NCBI RefSeq assembly: GCF_001570365.1
Contig: NZ_BBYK01000045.1
Span: 242,247 to 306,246, forward strand
DNA length: 64,000 nucleotides
Direction of reading: 5' to 3'
DNA from: Microtetraspora fusca
Lineage (GTDB): Bacteria > Actinomycetota > Actinomycetes > Streptosporangiales > Streptosporangiaceae
Both the position numbers and the translations under genes were made by a program. Positions 63,640 to 64,000 of the stretch are shown here, one piece after another (the first letter of the stretch is position 1; each line of letters opens with the position of its first letter). A model generated the notes under the pieces. That model searched no databases, had not been told where the DNA came from, and saw only the letters and a list, made by a program, of their open reading frames with translations.

Positions 63640-63658
63640 GGGTCGATTCTATCCGGCA

Positions 63659-63691
63659 TTGCGTGGCACGCAGTATGTGCGTGTCACGCAA
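63659..63691. promoter_or_regulatory. 33-bp palindrome between TetR and groEL
   Basis: TTGCGTGGCACGCA-GTATG-TGCGTGTCACGCAA: 14-bp arms with one mismatch. It is 20 bp upstream of the TetR ATG and 28 bp from the CIRCE element. Probably the TetR operator, and it may overlap the -35 region of the groEL promoter. Confidence 0.75.
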
Positions 63692-63702
63692 GTTGTGGGT
63701 AG

Positions 63703-64000
<298 letters not shown>

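Overview
The window is very GC-rich DNA with GTG/TTG starts, many ATGA/GTGA overlaps and typical actinomycete families (WYL regulators, PucR, DUF4328, a deazaflavin-type oxidoreductase, LeuA2-type isopropylmalate synthase, stand-alone GroEL with CIRCE). It fits a chromosome of a filamentous actinomycete, perhaps Streptosporangiales or Streptomycetales; genus cannot be decided from the sequence. No rRNA, tRNA or CRISPR array was seen.

Layout. 1-3.4 kb: a DrrA-like exporter ATPase cut by the window edge with a divergent TetR, then a FAD monooxygenase divergent from a MarR. 3.4-4.7 kb: a decayed narGHJI nitrate reductase operon, beside an intact nitronate monooxygenase and a DosR-like box. 6.5-12.7 kb: small stress and regulatory genes, a three-copy operator array between a TetR and a Ddn-like oxidoreductase, an RHH-PIN toxin-antitoxin pair and a decapitated MFS pump. 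12.8-15.5 kb: leuA with a leucine-rich leader peptide, divergent from a GntR. 15.5-25.6 kb: mostly catabolic or resistance enzymes, each next to its own regulator. 25.6-27.3 kb: a CRP-type site, a cysteine-containing leader peptide, a pyrimidine-rich tract and an SDF-family symporter. 27.3-33 kb: a ferritin-like protein divergent from a hemerythrin, then a PadR-controlled ABC exporter. 33.7-35.4 kb: a GH15 hydrolase.

35,669-41,776 is a 6.1-kb Tn3-family transposon bounded by 41-bp inverted repeats and a perfect 5-bp target duplication (GTGTT). It carries a prolyl-oligopeptidase as cargo; its resolvase, its transposase and a DUF3626 relic are all broken, so it now looks immobile. A response regulator with a histidine-kinase scrap, a THUMP-type methyltransferase with 60-bp internal repeats and a lipoprotein follow.

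45-51.8 kb is a purine-salvage cluster (NCS1 permease interrupted by an in-frame TAG, two different adenine/adenosine deaminase-type enzymes, a convergent PucR regulator, TenA). 56.7-62.9 kb is a tightly overlapping operon for meta-cleavage of 3-hydroxyanthranilate (the lower kynurenine or 2-nitrobenzoate route): dioxygenase, ACMS decarboxylase, semialdehyde dehydrogenase, RidA-type deaminase, oxalocrotonate decarboxylase, hydratase and an esterase. An MFS importer and a LysR lie divergently upstream and a TetR downstream. The window ends in groEL, preceded by a 33-bp palindrome and a CIRCE operator.

The most interesting points are the regulatory leaders (leuA; the Cys-containing leader with CRP site), the transposon with a protease cargo, the nar relic, and the tandem repeats inside the methyltransferase.
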